Below the pieces are notes generated by a model. The model was not told the DNA's origin, searched no databases, and was given only the letters and a program-made list of their open reading frames with translations. Below are positions 1 to 11,163 of a stretch of DNA of 64,000 bases, in pieces. Within the stretch, counting starts at the first letter, position 1. Each line of letters begins with the position of its first letter. Origin of the DNA: Epiperipatus broadwayi (Eukaryota > Onychophora > Udeonychophora > Euonychophora > Peripatidae); contig JAQFVV010012495.1 of the NCBI GenBank assembly GCA_028023455.1, positions 2,759,711 to 2,823,710 of the forward strand, written 5' to 3'. Both the position numbers and the translations under genes were made by a program.

Positions 1-65
1 GCATTTTTCTATTTTAATAACATTTGAAATACAGGCATTCTTCATATACTTGGAGCTTAATTGTA

Positions 66-935
66 AATATAGGGGATTTGAATTCAGATTTTCAAGCACC
101 CTTCAACTATCCACGCTATCTTATACCAATGATACACATGACCACACACATGTACAAAAGGTAAATAATCACCAATATTCGTATTTCGTGGGGAACCAGC
201 ATTCATCACTTTGGGCCAGATTATCATCTCCCATATATATATAATCAGTGCTCAGTTTATATTAAGATAGCAAATCTTCATAATGGACAGGCTTCAATCT
301 ACTCCAATTCATCAGTCATCCATACCATTGAAAATCTGATGATGGAAAGCCCAAATCCCATGCTGATGCCAATACTATTGCCATGCCCATGTTGACCTCA
401 AGTCATTCTGATCCCTCATGTATAGGACCTTATGCATTTAAGTACATAGAAGGGGGGATGAGCAGGATGCAAGCTTAATGTGAAGAATCCCTGTATTTCA
501 AATTTTACACAATAAGCCTGCATCCTGCCCATCCCTCTTCTATATATTTAAATGGATAAGATCTTATGCATGAGGGGTCAGAGTGATTTAAGGTCAACAT
601 GGGTGTGGCAATAATATTGACATCAGCCTGGGATTTGGGCTTTCCATCATCAAATTTTCAATGGTATGGATGGCTGAAGAGTTGGAGGTTGGAATAGATT
701 GAAACCTGTCCATTAGAGTATGGAGATTTGCTATCTTAATATAAAGTGAGCACTGATTATATATATGTGTGGGAGATGATAATCTGGACCAACTGATGAG
801 AGCTGGTTCAGCACAAAACATATATTAGTGATTATTTATCTTTTCTACATGTGTGTGGTCATGTGTATCAGTGGTATTAGATAGCGTGGATAGTTGAAGG
901 GTGCTTGACAGTCTAACTTCAATCCCCTATATTTA
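66..935. repeat. Family A palindromic repeat (copy A1)
   Basis: The two halves are inverted copies of each other around about 496. The left end begins AGGGGATTTGAA and the right end finishes TTCAATCCCCTAT, and the arms match with scattered mismatches over more than 400 bp. Each arm holds a degraded hammerhead-like core, on the minus strand near 165-235 and on the plus strand near 780-838. In the left arm the C of CTGATGA is changed, and in the right arm GAAA is changed, so both look inactive. The first 65 bases resemble the junction seen between tandem family A units at 62.4 kb, so the window probably opens inside a neighbouring unit. Confidence 0.85.
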
Positions 936-1797
936 TATATTCTAATAAATACAAGTAATGGAATGAGTTTTCACTCACTGGAAGTGAAAATTGAGCTGCG
1001 ATTCAGACTCGAATCGGCTACTCCATTACTGCATTAAACCACACAGGGCAATGTATGGTAATTGTAAATAGTAATGCATTTATTTAATTTTCACCTCTTA
1101 AACTCTTTTTCATTGTCACTATTATGTCTTGATGATAAGTAGACGAAAATTATAATGCAAATTTTAAATGATATATAAATATTTTCTGCTTATATCAGAA
1201 TGAATTTATAATCCAAAGGATTTATGTATGTGCATGGATTCATATCAAATATTTATAAATATTTCTTCATACTTTTCAAAGCTTCTAATATCTTACTGAA
1301 TTTGCAACAAATATTTTTCATAAATTATCAATGTTTTGATCATTTTTATATGGTCATTGTCAAAATACCTGCAATATATACAAAGTAAAATGAAACAGTA
1401 GGGCAACTGCCTCAAAGGACAATTTAAATAGGCACTAAATATTTTTATAAATACATTTATTTTTATTTAATGCACTTATTTTGTTTTACATCCATTGTTT
1501 TATTAAGGATGACAATTTTTAAAGCTTGCTTCAGGGACTAAATTTGATTGGTCAGATCAAATTTTATTGGTCAAGTCCTGGTCTTGGTGATCTAAAAATT
1601 CAAATAGCATCAAAATGTTTATAGAATTAAATGTCTTTTATAATTTATAAACCCATAGTAAAAATGGCAACTAACACTCATTGGTCATTTCTGCATATTA
1701 ATTTAATATTTATATGTGTTCTACTATATATGTTCTACTATTTTTATAATTATATATAAATTTATCTTTGTTTTTTTTTCTATTATTGATTTTGGTA
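936..1797. other. AT-rich sequence without a gene
   Basis: No ORF of note. On the minus strand, 965-1055 contains a B-box-like GATTCGAGTCT and resembles a decayed tRNA-derived SINE. The rest is unstructured AT-rich DNA. Confidence 0.5.
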
Positions 1798-1834
1798 TGT
1801 ATGTGTATGCTTAAATGCACATACTTATATAGCT

Positions 1835-2251
1835 TTACTGAACATCACAAGATCACCATTTCTTATGCTTGATCATAACTGTTATTAAACAGGCAAAACT
1901 CTCCTTACAGTAGTGCCACTCATTGCAAGCTAGAGTAATCAATGGATGTCAGAAGGCTTGTGCATAAAATCCCTATCCAGTGCCTATTCATCCAATATCC
2001 CCAGACTAGTTTCTGGCTTGTGGCTGCTGGAGGTTTGCATTAGATCCTAAGATCTAGGTGCAGTGCTCTCAGATCAAGGCTCCTCACTGATGAAGGCCAC
2101 AAGCCAGAAACTAGTCTGGGGATATTGGATATTGGATGAGTAGGCATTAGATAGGGATTTTATGCACAAGCCTTCTGGCATCCATTCATTGTTTACTCTG
2201 GCTTACACTGAATGACACTACTGTATGGAGAGTTTTGCTTGTTTAATAACA
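1835..2251. repeat. Family B hairpin nested in the LTR (copy B1)
   Basis: The arms are inverted repeats: the sequence from about 1895 to 2025 is the reverse complement of about 2098 to 2236. LTR sequence TATATAGCT flanks it on both sides (1826-1834 and 2252-2260), giving a target-site duplication of at least 9 bp. The right arm carries a complete hammerhead motif at 2081-2122. In the left arm the CTGATGA box has been lost. Confidence 0.85.
2081..2122 (+). ncRNA. Hammerhead ribozyme motif, family B (intact core)
   Basis: The order is stem I TCCTCA (2081-2086), CTGATGA (2087-2093), stem II GGC/GCC around loop CACAA (95-97 and 103-105), GAAA (2107-2110), a very short stem III CTAG, cleavage triplet GTC (2114-2116), and the stem I partner TGGGGA (2117-2122). 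Stem I pairs over 6 bp with one G-U. All core nucleotides of the hammerhead fold are present. The one weakness is an A-A pair next to the core in stem II. Predicted cleavage follows C2116. Confidence 0.7.
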
Positions 2252-2768
2252 TATATAGCTATAAGCTTAATGAGAAAAAATAATAAGTTTAATAAATTAA
2301 AGAAAATCAAACGCTTTTTAAGATTAGAAAAAGATTATTTTCTAAAATTAACAGTCTAATTAATAAGAGTAGAATACATCATTAATGAAATAAAACAAAG
2401 GAATTCGAGTTTAGATTTCCTTCATAAGCTAAACAAACTAAAAAATGATTAATTAAAGTCAGAGAGATAATGATGTAAATTCTTGTATGGAGCATTGAAA
2501 TAAAGAATCATCTGAGCGGATGAATGGGAGTATGAGCCAATCAACTTCAGGGATTGAAACAATGAATGCCTCAGGACAAATTGGATCAAGAAGACTTCAT
2601 TTGATTAATGGAGTTTCACCTGTGCACATGGATATTAAGCTGGAGCAGAATGCCTCCCTAGGACTCTCTACATTATGATTTATGTATGCCTTTAAGCCTT
2701 ATTCTATAAAATAATTGCATGTATGTAAATAGTTAACATGCTATTAATTATTGTTCATTAAATTATTT

Positions 2769-5015
2769 GTTTGTCATCTGATCGTCCGTGTCAGCCGCCA
2801 GAGGCGCGATTTCTAGCTAAATTTCTAGAAATATGCCATTTCCGCGGCCGCACCCAAGCCTTTAAGCATTCTTTCTAAAAGAAATCCTAGAAAGATTGTT
2901 AACTCGGAGTTAAGTCTACTTTCTACGCTAAAAGGTAGAGTATTAACTCGGAAGTTAAGTCTCCTTTCTACTATAAAATCTAGAAAGAGTGTTAACTCGG
3001 CTTAGCGGTTAATGGTGTGGCTTTTTCCGATGCTAAAAGCAGAGGAAAATGCCGTAGTTGTTTGTGTCACACACTATATCGTAATGCTGCGTTATGTATT
3101 TGATGTAACAATATCGTACTAGGGTGTTTATTTTGATCGTGTCAAAATTATTTAAATTTTCATCGGTGCCTTGTTTTTTTTAAGACCAATCAATGTACTG
3201 TTACATTTTATCAATTTTAACAGTATCGTGATTGTTCCTCATAAATTTGTATTTCTCCTAAATTTTCGATTAGGGTGGAATAGCGTAAAAATTTAAAAAT
3301 CACGCTTTGAGTCACGTTTTAGCGAGAAATTTTCCGAGACAAAAAGTACGGCTAATTCCCACAACAGAAAACTTTAAAAGATGGGAATTGTCAGACATGG
3401 GCCAGCGCTGGAATATTTCTACAGCAGAAAAAAAGAAAAAAACATCCTGCTGCTGAAAGAAAAGATTGGATTGTGCGGCAAATATATGCAGATTTGAGGT
3501 CCAAAAACATCTGCCGACGGAAAGGTTCACTTCGTAAAGGCAAGCTTGTTTGAGGGATTCTAAATGACCTTCGTCAAATGTCAAAAATAAAAGAAGTAAC
3601 TTCAATTTTTATTTAAACGTATATCCCTTCTCCCGATAATTGTTGGCGTCGGCAATCAAATGTAAAATAAAAGAAGTAACTAAAATTTTTATTTAAACAT
3701 AGCCCCAAAAAACCCTCTTCTCCCAATAATTGTTGTCGTCGGCAACCAAACGGTCAAATAAAAGGAACGTCAATTATTCTTTAATCGTATAGAAAAAAAC
3801 AAAAAAAACCCTCCCACTAAATGTCCTGGCCAATCAAATGTAAACCAATCGAAGTAAGACAGTAAATTATTAGTTAAACATAACCCAAATTACTATTCGA
3901 ACGTACACCGAAAAAGACTCGCTCTTGTCAATCAAAATTAAAGAAACCTAGACTATTATTGTCCCATTGTCAAATCGAATATTATTTGGGAAAACCCAAA
4001 TAATTTATAAACGAAAAAAAAAAAAAAAGAAAGTCAAATCGGTTTTCAATCAAATGGTAACCGATAAAAGTAACTTAAATTTTGATTTAAACATACACAC
4101 GAACAAAAACAAAACGCCAAACTCTTTCTCCCAATAATTGTTGTCGCCAATCACCAAAAAACACCCACCCCTCTCACTAATTATTGTCAGCAATCAAATG
4201 TACACCACTACTAAAAGTAACGTAAACTACTATTCTTTAAATGGTTACACCCCTTCCCCCAATAATTGTTGTCTACAATCGTACACACAAAAAAACACCC
4301 TTCCCAGTAATTAGTGTCGGGAATCAAATGTAAACCGATCAAAGTAAGACCGCAACTTATTATTTAAACATAACCCAAATTACTATTTGAATCTACACCA
4401 AAAAAAACACCCGCTCTTGTCAATAAAAATTAAACAAACAACAACTATTATCGTCCCATTGTCAAAAATATTTATTTGTAGAACCAAAACCATAATTTAT
4501 AAATGAAAGGAAGTCCAATCGGTCTTCCATCAAATGTAAACCGATAAAAGTAAAGGTTTTAAATTTTATTTAAACATAAACACACGCGCGCAAAAAAAAA
4601 AACAAACAACACTTCTCCCAATAATTGTTTTCGGCAATCAAATGTAAACCTATCAAAGTAACGTAAATTATTATTTAAAGATCCATCATAAAACCCCGTT
4701 CTCTCTTGAATTTTGTCAATCCAATTTTACAAAAACAGTAATATTATTTTTTTTAAAAAAAAAAACAAACAAATTACTATTTGAACACACACCAAAAAAG
4801 ACCCTTTGGTAAAAAAAAACAACCTATTATTATCCCATCGTCAAAAATATTATTTGGGAAAAATAATTCAGAAACGAAAAAAAGTAAACTTTGTAAACAA
4901 ACCAAAAAAAAGTCAATATTAATAGAGAATCGCTATCCCGGGAACTATATATTAATGTGTTTTTCAGTTAGAAATCGTGCCTCTGGCGGCTGACACGAAG
5001 GATCAGATGACAACC
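2769..5015. mobile_element. TIR DNA element with satellite-like interior
   Basis: Terminal inverted repeats of about 50 bp, with few mismatches, start GTTTGTCATCTGATC on the left and GGTTGTCATCTGATC when the right end is read inwards. The LTR target AATTATTT is present at 2761-2768 and again at 5016-5023, an 8-bp duplication. The 8-bp size is compatible with hAT, P or Merlin-like transposition, but the termini do not match a hAT consensus that I recognise. No transposase ORF is visible. The interior has about 55-bp repeats (2880-3000) and then diverged tandem repeats (3600-4900), and the plus strand there is notably A/C-rich and G-poor. Confidence 0.85.
3600..4900. repeat. Minisatellite-like tandem array inside the TIR element
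   Basis: A motif of roughly AATAATTGTTGTCGGCAATC recurs near 3640, 3726, 4132, 4257 and 4618, followed by TAAACCGATCAAAGTAA and TTATTTAAACATA variants. A second motif, CAAATTACTATTTGAA, recurs near 3886, 4374 and 4769. This indicates a higher-order organisation with spacings of about 490 and 395 bp. The copies are diverged and poly-A tracts interrupt them. Confidence 0.75.
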
Positions 5016-5086
5016 AATTATTTAAATATTAACTGTATAGTGGTGATTTGTACTTGTGGGAAGGGCCCTCTTAGATCAGCTAGACA

Positions 5087-6020
5087 TATATTGGTGAAGT
5101 AACAGTCTTGACCCTTAACTAAAATAATGGTTAAATTTAGGTAAAAGACTGTCTAGGTAATGCAAATAGCAATCAGTGAATTTGATGTCAGTGAAGCAAG
5201 TAGTTGGCCCCTGTGCGTTCAACATGTGGAAAAATTACTTATTCATTAATAAAGTTAAAGATGATAAGTATAAGATTGCTTTATTATTATGCTTTGCTGG
5301 GAAAGGAGTTATTGAGATAGCCATCAGGCTCACTGAATCTCTAATTCCTGAAGATTACATGTATGATTAGGTTAAAGAGTGTTTGCCAAATCACTTTAAT
5401 CCCCAATACTCTAGGCAAGTTGCTAGACTGCAATTCCAAGTCCAGAACCAAGGTTGAGATGAAAGTAAAAAAGATTGTGATAGTGCTCTTTATAATTTAG
5501 CAAAGAATTGCATCTATGGATCTTTCCTAGATGAAGCCTTCTAATATAGTTTAGCCTTCTAATATAATTTTTGATGGGCATACGAAATGATAGTTTAGGG
5601 CAACAATTATTGGCCATTAGTAGTTTAGATTATATGGTAGCTATAAAACAGGGTATAGCTTATGAACTCATGCTTGAGAAATCTTGAAAAATTTGTTGAG
5701 TTCAAGATTAATAGCAAATCACAAACAGATATCACTAAAACCGTAAAGAAAGAATGGTTGAAGAGTAATGATAATAGTGCTAACAGTGAAACCCATTTAT
5801 TTGTTTTTATTGTGGGCAAAAGGGCCACAAAGTTAGCAGTTGTTTTCATAAATGAGAATATGCAATAATTTTTTTTTGAAAAAAGTAGGGCACATAGAAA
5901 AAATGTGTAAAGTAAAACTTAACGATCCCAACAAGGAAAGTAATAGTTATAAAAGATCACATCAGGCCCAGGTAAGTCAGAATACAAAAATAAAATAAAA
6001 AGGTCCACCGGCTGTGACAA
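5087..6020 (+). pseudogene. gag: Ty3/gypsy gag (broken)
   Basis: Frames from 5176 give a capsid-like stretch with W-x-x-Y spacing followed by LLCFAGKGVIEIAIRL, as in Ty3/gypsy Gag. It is interrupted by stops around 5368 and 5540-5640. A complete CCHC zinc knuckle (C-x2-C-x4-H-x4-C) is encoded at 5802-5843. A second knuckle just downstream keeps the G-H and final C but has lost its first cysteines. Gag packages the element RNA into particles. This copy cannot make a full protein because of stops and frameshifts. Confidence 0.7.
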
Positions 6021-6320
6021 AATTTTGTTAAAGCTGTGTGATCAGCCCATATCTATGGAGGTAGACAGTGGTAGCAGTGTATCATTAATATCAGACTGTG
6101 ACTGGGTTACTGTAAAAAAATCCCTGAACCAGAAAAAACTGATCTTAAAGCTTTAGACACAAAGGCAATGCAATCATAATTAAAGGTGTTGTTTAGGTCC
6201 CTATAAGTAGAATGGAGGAAAATTGATAGAGGTACCTTTATACATAGTTTATGCTCCAATAAATCCCCTAATTGGGTATCAATGGTTTATAAAATTGGGT
6301 TTAAACTCAGATTTGTGAAA
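6020..6320 (+). pseudogene. pro: Ty3/gypsy aspartic protease remnant
   Basis: The catalytic motif D-S-G, in the context VDSGSSVSLIS, is read at about 6061-6093. The downstream motif INPLIGYQWFIKLG at about 6255-6300 is the usual C-terminal part of a retroviral-type protease (the I-I/L-G flap-end region). A frameshift and stops lie between the two parts, so no continuous protease is encoded. It sits between the gag knuckles and the reverse transcriptase, as expected. Confidence 0.65.
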
Positions 6321-7013
6321 AAAGTCAAAATGAATGCTAGCTTATTTAATGGGAGAGCTAGTGTTATTAAAATGACTCTTGTATCAGTAGTCATAAGCAC
6401 TGATGCACTATCTATAATATGCAAACCATGGAAAGTTCCGTTTGTGCAAAAAGAGAAAGTTGAAATAGAGATTGACAACTTAGTTAAGAAAGGGGTGTTA
6501 CAGTCCACCAAAAAATCTGATTGGGCTATACCATTGCTAATTATAACTAAACCCAATGGGCAAATTTGTCTGTGCAGAGATTATAGGGTATCAGTAAACA
6601 AGGTGATTAGTAAAAATGCATACCCAGTCCCTAATGCCATGGAAATAATAGTGTCACTCCAGAGATCAAAATATTTTGCTAAATTAGACTCTAATTCTGC
6701 CTTCCATCAGATACCAGTTAATGAACAGACAGCAAACATATTAAACCTTATCACTCACATAGGGTTATATAAATGTGGACTCCTGTTTGGGATAACATCG
6801 GCTTCTAGTATCTTTCAATCAAAAATTGAAACTGTCCTTAATAGAATAGAGGGCATGATCACATATTTTGATGACATTCTAATTACAGCTATGACTGAAA
6901 ATGAACTTAAAATGCTTCTACAGAAAGTCTGCCAAACATTGGATGAATTTGGGGGTAAACTTAATACCAAAAAGTGCATATCAAAAGTGAGTGAAATCCA
7001 AGTTTTTAGGTGA
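6282..7013 (+). pseudogene. pol: Ty3/gypsy reverse transcriptase fragment
   Basis: An open stretch of 243 codons carries the reverse transcriptase fingers and palm. WAIPLLIITKPNGQICLCRDYR corresponds to the P-x-V-x-KKxG/RxCxDYR region. FAKLDSNSAFHQI is motif A with its aspartate. The catalytic box reads YFDD at 6864-6875, where Y-[VLI]-D-D is usual. The frame ends in a stop after VFR, where related elements continue with G-H-x-[IV]-S. The N-terminal 40 residues overlap the protease end in sequence, so the apparent ATG is probably not a genuine start. Part of a decayed polyprotein. Confidence 0.85.
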
Positions 7014-7059
7014 CATATCTAAAAACAGCACATCTCCCGCCCCCAAAAAAGCTAGTGGT

Positions 7060-7620
7060 TGCAGAAGCATAGAGACCTACTAATGTGAAACAATTTCAAA
7101 TCTTCCTGGGTCTGGGTAATTACTTTGAAAATTTTTTAGACAAAAAAGCCTACACGGCCAAACCATTATATGATTTTCTGAATAAGAATCAGAAATGGAA
7201 GTGGGAAGAAAAAAAAGAAAAAGCATTTCTATGCCCAAAATCGCTGCTGAGTTCAAATAAATTATTTTTTCATTACAACAGTGAATTGGAAGTAATTCTG
7301 ACCACAGACACATCAGAAATTTGGTGTCAGAGCAGTATTGTATTATCCTGCTCATGAAGGTGAATGACCCATTGCTTATGCATTGCGTACTTTGTCCAAA
7401 GCAGAGAAAAGCTATAGTCAGTTGAACAAGGAGGCCCTTGCAATTTTATTTGACATCAAAAAGTTCCATCAATACCAATTTGGTCACAGATTTACAATAG
7501 TAACTGAACATAAACCACTATTGGGAATATTAGGAGTTAAACAAATTCCCGAACATCTGAGTCCTTGCATATTGCATTGGCTCAACATTTTGCAGGTTAT
7601 GATTATACATTAAAATGTAA
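7060..7620 (+). pseudogene. pol: Ty3/gypsy connection and RNase H region
   Basis: Two frames together cover this domain. The stretch at 7085-7357 has FLGLGNYFENF and AKPLYDFL, typical of the tether after the reverse transcriptase, then VILTTDTSEI, which carries the first RNase H aspartate. A frameshift near 7350 leads to the frame at 7383-7613 with RTLSKAEKSYSQLNKEALAI (the RNase H glutamate region) and TIVTEHKPLLGI. In the last motif the usual T-D-H-K-P aspartate is E. The product would degrade RNA in the RNA-DNA hybrid. The copy is inactive because of the frameshift. Confidence 0.8.
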
Positions 7621-8750
7621 AAAAGAAAAACAAATAGGACCACTGATGCTCTAGCATGTATGCCTGATCAGAATGAACTATATCAAAAAGAAATAGAAAT
7701 TTAATTATATCAATCCATTGAAGAGTCAAAGCCTCGACAGCACAATAGTGGCTGCATGGACATCCGAAGACAATTGCTACCAATGGATGGTAAAGCAGAT
7801 CAGTGAAGAATGGCCGAATCAATGATCTAGTTTTTATCATAAAGAATTATGGAATGCTCTTGAGCAGTTTTCTGTATGCAAGGAATACATTCTGAGAGGT
7901 AATTGGCTGCTAATCCAGCTAAAGGGTGGGAATTAAATTCTTAAGTTGTTGCATGAGGGCCATTCAGGCATCATTAGGGCAAAAGGATTAGCTCATGGTT
8001 ATGTCTGGTGGCCCAGAATTAATAATGACATTGAAAAATATATTAGGAAATGCAAAATCTGTCAAACATGTGCTAAAACACCTATACGTAAGTTTGAATC
8101 ATGGCCTAAAGCTGAAAGGCCATGGCAATGGATACACATCGATCACTGTGGGCATTTGATGGTCATCTGGTTTTGGTAGTGATCAATACATTTTCAGTGT
8201 GGCTGAATATAAAATAGTCAATAATACCAATAAAGATGTGACAACAAATTATACGAATTTTTGCTCATCACGGCTTTCTGGAATCGCATGTTTCTGATAA
8301 TGGAACTGGCTCTACTTCAGCAAAGTTCAAAGAAGCTATGCAAGAATGAGGGATTAAACACACACTTACCCCCCTGTACCACCCTTCATCCAACAGTATA
8401 ACTGAGAAAGCAATACAAACTCTAAAGTCTTCCTTCAACAAATTGGGGGAAATTAAAATATATGAAACAATGTTAACTGCACTTCTTCAACATGCGACCC
8501 CTAGTGCCAAATATGGGAAATCACCAGCTGAAATGTATTTAGGTAGAAAGTTGCGCACTGCGCACAGATTTATCAAACATTGTGCCAATTATGGATCAAA
8601 ATAAACATCAAGCCGATACCTATAAATTTAAACCACAGGAAAAAGTGGGGATAAAAAAAATAAGAAAGTTTTGGTTGCAGGCAGAAGTTATTCGTCATTT
8701 ACCAAAACAAGTAGCATGTAAACCAGCTGCGTAAAGCTGAGAGCAATGAA
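7620..8750 (+). pseudogene. pol: Ty3/gypsy integrase (broken)
   Basis: The HHCC zinc-binding domain is well preserved at 7946-8090: H-x3-H spacing in LHEGHSG, YVWWPRI, and C-x2-C in CKICQTC. The catalytic core follows in other frames. I-H-I-D occurs at about 8136, VSDNGTG at about 8290, and the segment with TEKAIQTLKS, containing the catalytic glutamate, at about 8400-8430. Stops and shifts near 8180, 8300, 8350 and 8600 break the protein. Gene order gag-protease-RT-RNase H-integrase classifies the element as Ty3/gypsy rather than copia. Confidence 0.8.
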
Positions 8751-8905
8751 TTATTCAAAACAATGGAAACCAGTGACAAGTTACTAAGAGAGAACACACC
8801 AAGTGAGGTAGAACATAATCCACAACAGCATGCTAAAAGGAAGATAAAAATACCCATCTTAATTAGTACGTACTGAGTTCAGAGATTAAAACCTGATCTC
8901 TGAAC

Positions 8906-8923
8906 TTGGGAGAAGTAATAATA
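8906..8923 (+). promoter_or_regulatory. Polypurine tract next to 3' LTR
   Basis: A purine-rich GGGAGAAGTAATA directly precedes the 3' LTR start at 8924, the position where the plus-strand primer of LTR elements lies. Confidence 0.55.
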
Positions 8924-9642
8924 TGTATGTGTATGCTTAAATGCACATACATATATAGGTATAAACTTAATGAGGAAAAGTAATGTTTAATAAATTAAAG
9001 GAAATTAAAAGTCATATTCTGTTTAAATAATAAGTAAAAGATTTGTAATTTTTAAGATTAGAAAAAGATTATTTTCTAATAGTATAACAGTCTAATTAAT
9101 GAGAGTTGAATACATCATTAATGAAATAAAACAAAGGAATTTGAGTTTAGATTTTCTTCATAAGATAAGTGATAAACTAAATAATAACTCATTAATTAAA
9201 GTCAGAGAGATAACACTGTAAATTCTTGTCTGGAGCATTGAATTGAAGAATCACCTGAGTGGATGGACAGGAGTATGAGCCAATTACTTCAGGTATTGAA
9301 ACAATGAATGCCTCAGTACGAATTGAATCAAGTAGACTTCACTTGATTTTCGGAGCTTCACTTGTGCAGACAGACATTAAGCTGGAGCAGAATGTCTCTC
9401 TTGTCACAGTGACTGTGAGTGCAGATAACTGGCCTCCAAATGTGGGACAAGGTAGGGCTCTTACAGGTTATATTGATCTATATTATGATTTATGTACATC
9501 TTCCGGTCTTATTATTTAAAATAATCATGTGTATGTAAAAATAGTTATCATGCTATTAATTATCGTTTACTAAATTATTTAAATGTTAGCTGTGTAGTGG
9601 TTATTTGTACTTGTGGGAAGTGCCCTCTTAGATCAGCTAGAC
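8924..9642 (+). repeat. 3' LTR of Ty3/gypsy element
   Basis: About 719 bp, uninterrupted, aligning with the split 5' LTR. It starts TGTATGTGTATGC and ends near CAGCTAGAC. An 86-codon ORF inside is a chance frame in LTR sequence. Confidence 0.85.
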
Positions 9643-9659
9643 TTAGCAGATTTGAATCA

Positions 9660-10472
9660 AAAGTTTTCTGAAGGTGAAAGATAATTATCTTAATAAAAAT
9701 CTTGTATAAAACTGACAGAAGATTGGTTTAGGTCTGCAATTGCTAATTCTTTTTTACTTTTGTTAAAATATCAAAATTACTACTACATTTTTTCAATCAT
9801 ATAATATAGTTTATAACCATTGCTTTTTCTATTTCTTCATCTGTTTCTTTTAAGATATTTTTCTATTTCTTCATCTGTTTCTTTTAAGATATTGATAATA
9901 ATTTCTTTATTTCCTGTTGCTGTTTCATTTTTTGTAATGTTTTTTTGCATATCTTAACTTTTTTTTTTTTTTTAAGTATTGAGCATCTTAAAAAGTGTCG
10001 TAATTAATTATAGAAGCTAGTTTTGTTTTCTCGTTCTTCAGTATTATGTAATTTTTTTTTGTAGAATTCTTTTATATACTTCTTGAGTCATCTTTCTTTT
10101 TAGTTATATGTGCCATCATTCCTTTTTATTGTTCAAGAATTTTTCTTTTAATACAAAGATATTTTATATTTTTGAAATTTTTATAGTTTCTTTTCTTTGT
10201 CCCTTCATTACTGTTATTATTATTATTATTATTTTTGTAACAGCTTGAAAATTCAATGTAATACATTACTCTCACTTTGGTGGTTGCATGTCCATCCCAT
10301 TTTGGAGTTTTTTCAAAAAGTAATTCACAATATATAGATTTTTTGTTTTCTATAAACTAATAATCTATGCTCTCTTGTATCCATAACCAAATTTATTTAT
10401 AAGATTTTAAACTTGAAATTAGTTTATCTATTCTAATTTTAAAATCTTTTGTAATACGTTTAAAATATTAAA
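9660..10472 (-). pseudogene. Old RTE LINE relic
   Basis: The sequence runs parallel to the intact RTE element of this window with many substitutions and indels. ATAAAACTGACAGAAG and GTCTGCAATTGCTAATTC match the region around 32245-32290. The stretch 10270-10400 matches the endonuclease part around 33230-33365. A 30-bp duplication occurs at about 9825-9890. No ORF is left. The orientation is minus, so this is a much older insertion of the same LINE group. Confidence 0.65.
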
Positions 10473-10818
10473 CCATCAAATGTCATATGATCACCATTCT
10501 TTATGCTTACACGAGCTGTTTTTCACAGAGGGAAAGCTCTCCATACATCATTGTGTTTTCATTTTGGACTCAAAAGCTTTATAATTAGCTAAAAAAGTAA
10601 AAGGTGGCTGCAGCCGGGTTGCATTAGATCCTAAGATCTAGGTGCAGTGCTCTCAGATCAAAGGCTCCTCACTGATGAAAGCCACAAGCTAGAAACTAGT
10701 CTCGGGATATTGGATGAGTAGGCACTAGATAGAAATTGTATGCACAAACCTTTCTGCATCCAGTGATTACTCTGGCTTGCACTGAATGGCTTTACTGTAT
10801 GGAGAGTTTTGCCTCTAT
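10473..10818. repeat. Family B hairpin (copy B2)
   Basis: Contains the family B end GATCACCATTCTTTATGCTTAC, a shortened left arm (AAGCTCTCCATACATCATTG), and a complete right arm from GTTGCATTAGATCC to GGAGAGTTTTGCC. The hammerhead motif is at 10666-10707. Confidence 0.8.
10666..10707 (+). ncRNA. Hammerhead ribozyme motif, family B
   Basis: CTGATGA at 10672-10678, GAAA at 10692-10695 and triplet GTC at 10699-10701 are intact. Stem II is AGC/GCT, where copy B1 has GGC/GCC, so both sides changed and pairing was kept. Stem I TCCTCA/TCGGGA has one mismatch. Confidence 0.65.
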
Positions 10819-11163
10819 AATTAAGTGTATTTTAAGCAATTTTTTTTTATTTTGATTTCTCTAAGAATTTAATCTATGTGGTGTAACTTTCCTTGTATTG
10901 GAAATATCTTTACATTGTCTGACACAATTTACAGTATATGATTTGACAATTTAATTAAATAAACTTGTCAAGCTTATATTTGAAGGTGATTTTTATTATA
11001 CAGTTGATGTTTTCTGTTTTAATTTTTATGAAGACAAAATTCTGTTTTTAAAAATCAAATGGGTTAATAGATTTGAGAAACCGATTATTGGTAAAATCCA
11101 TCTTAAATTAAGTTAATCATGATTTTTACATTTAAATGATAATTAATTACCTAATTATTTTAA

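Larger units (their letters stand above)
1798..5086 (+). repeat. 5' LTR of Ty3/gypsy element, split by two insertions
   Basis: The segments 1798-1834, 2252-2768 and 5016-5086 together align with the 3' LTR at 8924-9642. They share the start TGTATGTGTATGC, a long middle section, and the end CTTAGATCAGCTAGAC. The first gap holds a family B hairpin and the second a TIR element with satellite-like contents, each flanked by a duplication of LTR sequence. The LTR copies are visibly diverged, so the insertion is old. The exact 3' boundary is uncertain by a few bases. Confidence 0.85.

Noticed and set aside
3312-3605. 97-codon minus-strand ORF inside the TIR element
   Set aside because: Phe/Leu-rich with no transposase motif (no DDE or zinc-finger pattern), probably chance.
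9259-9519. 86-codon ORF
   Set aside because: Entirely inside the 3' LTR of the gypsy element, with no domain. The matching stretch in the 5' LTR is not conserved as a protein.
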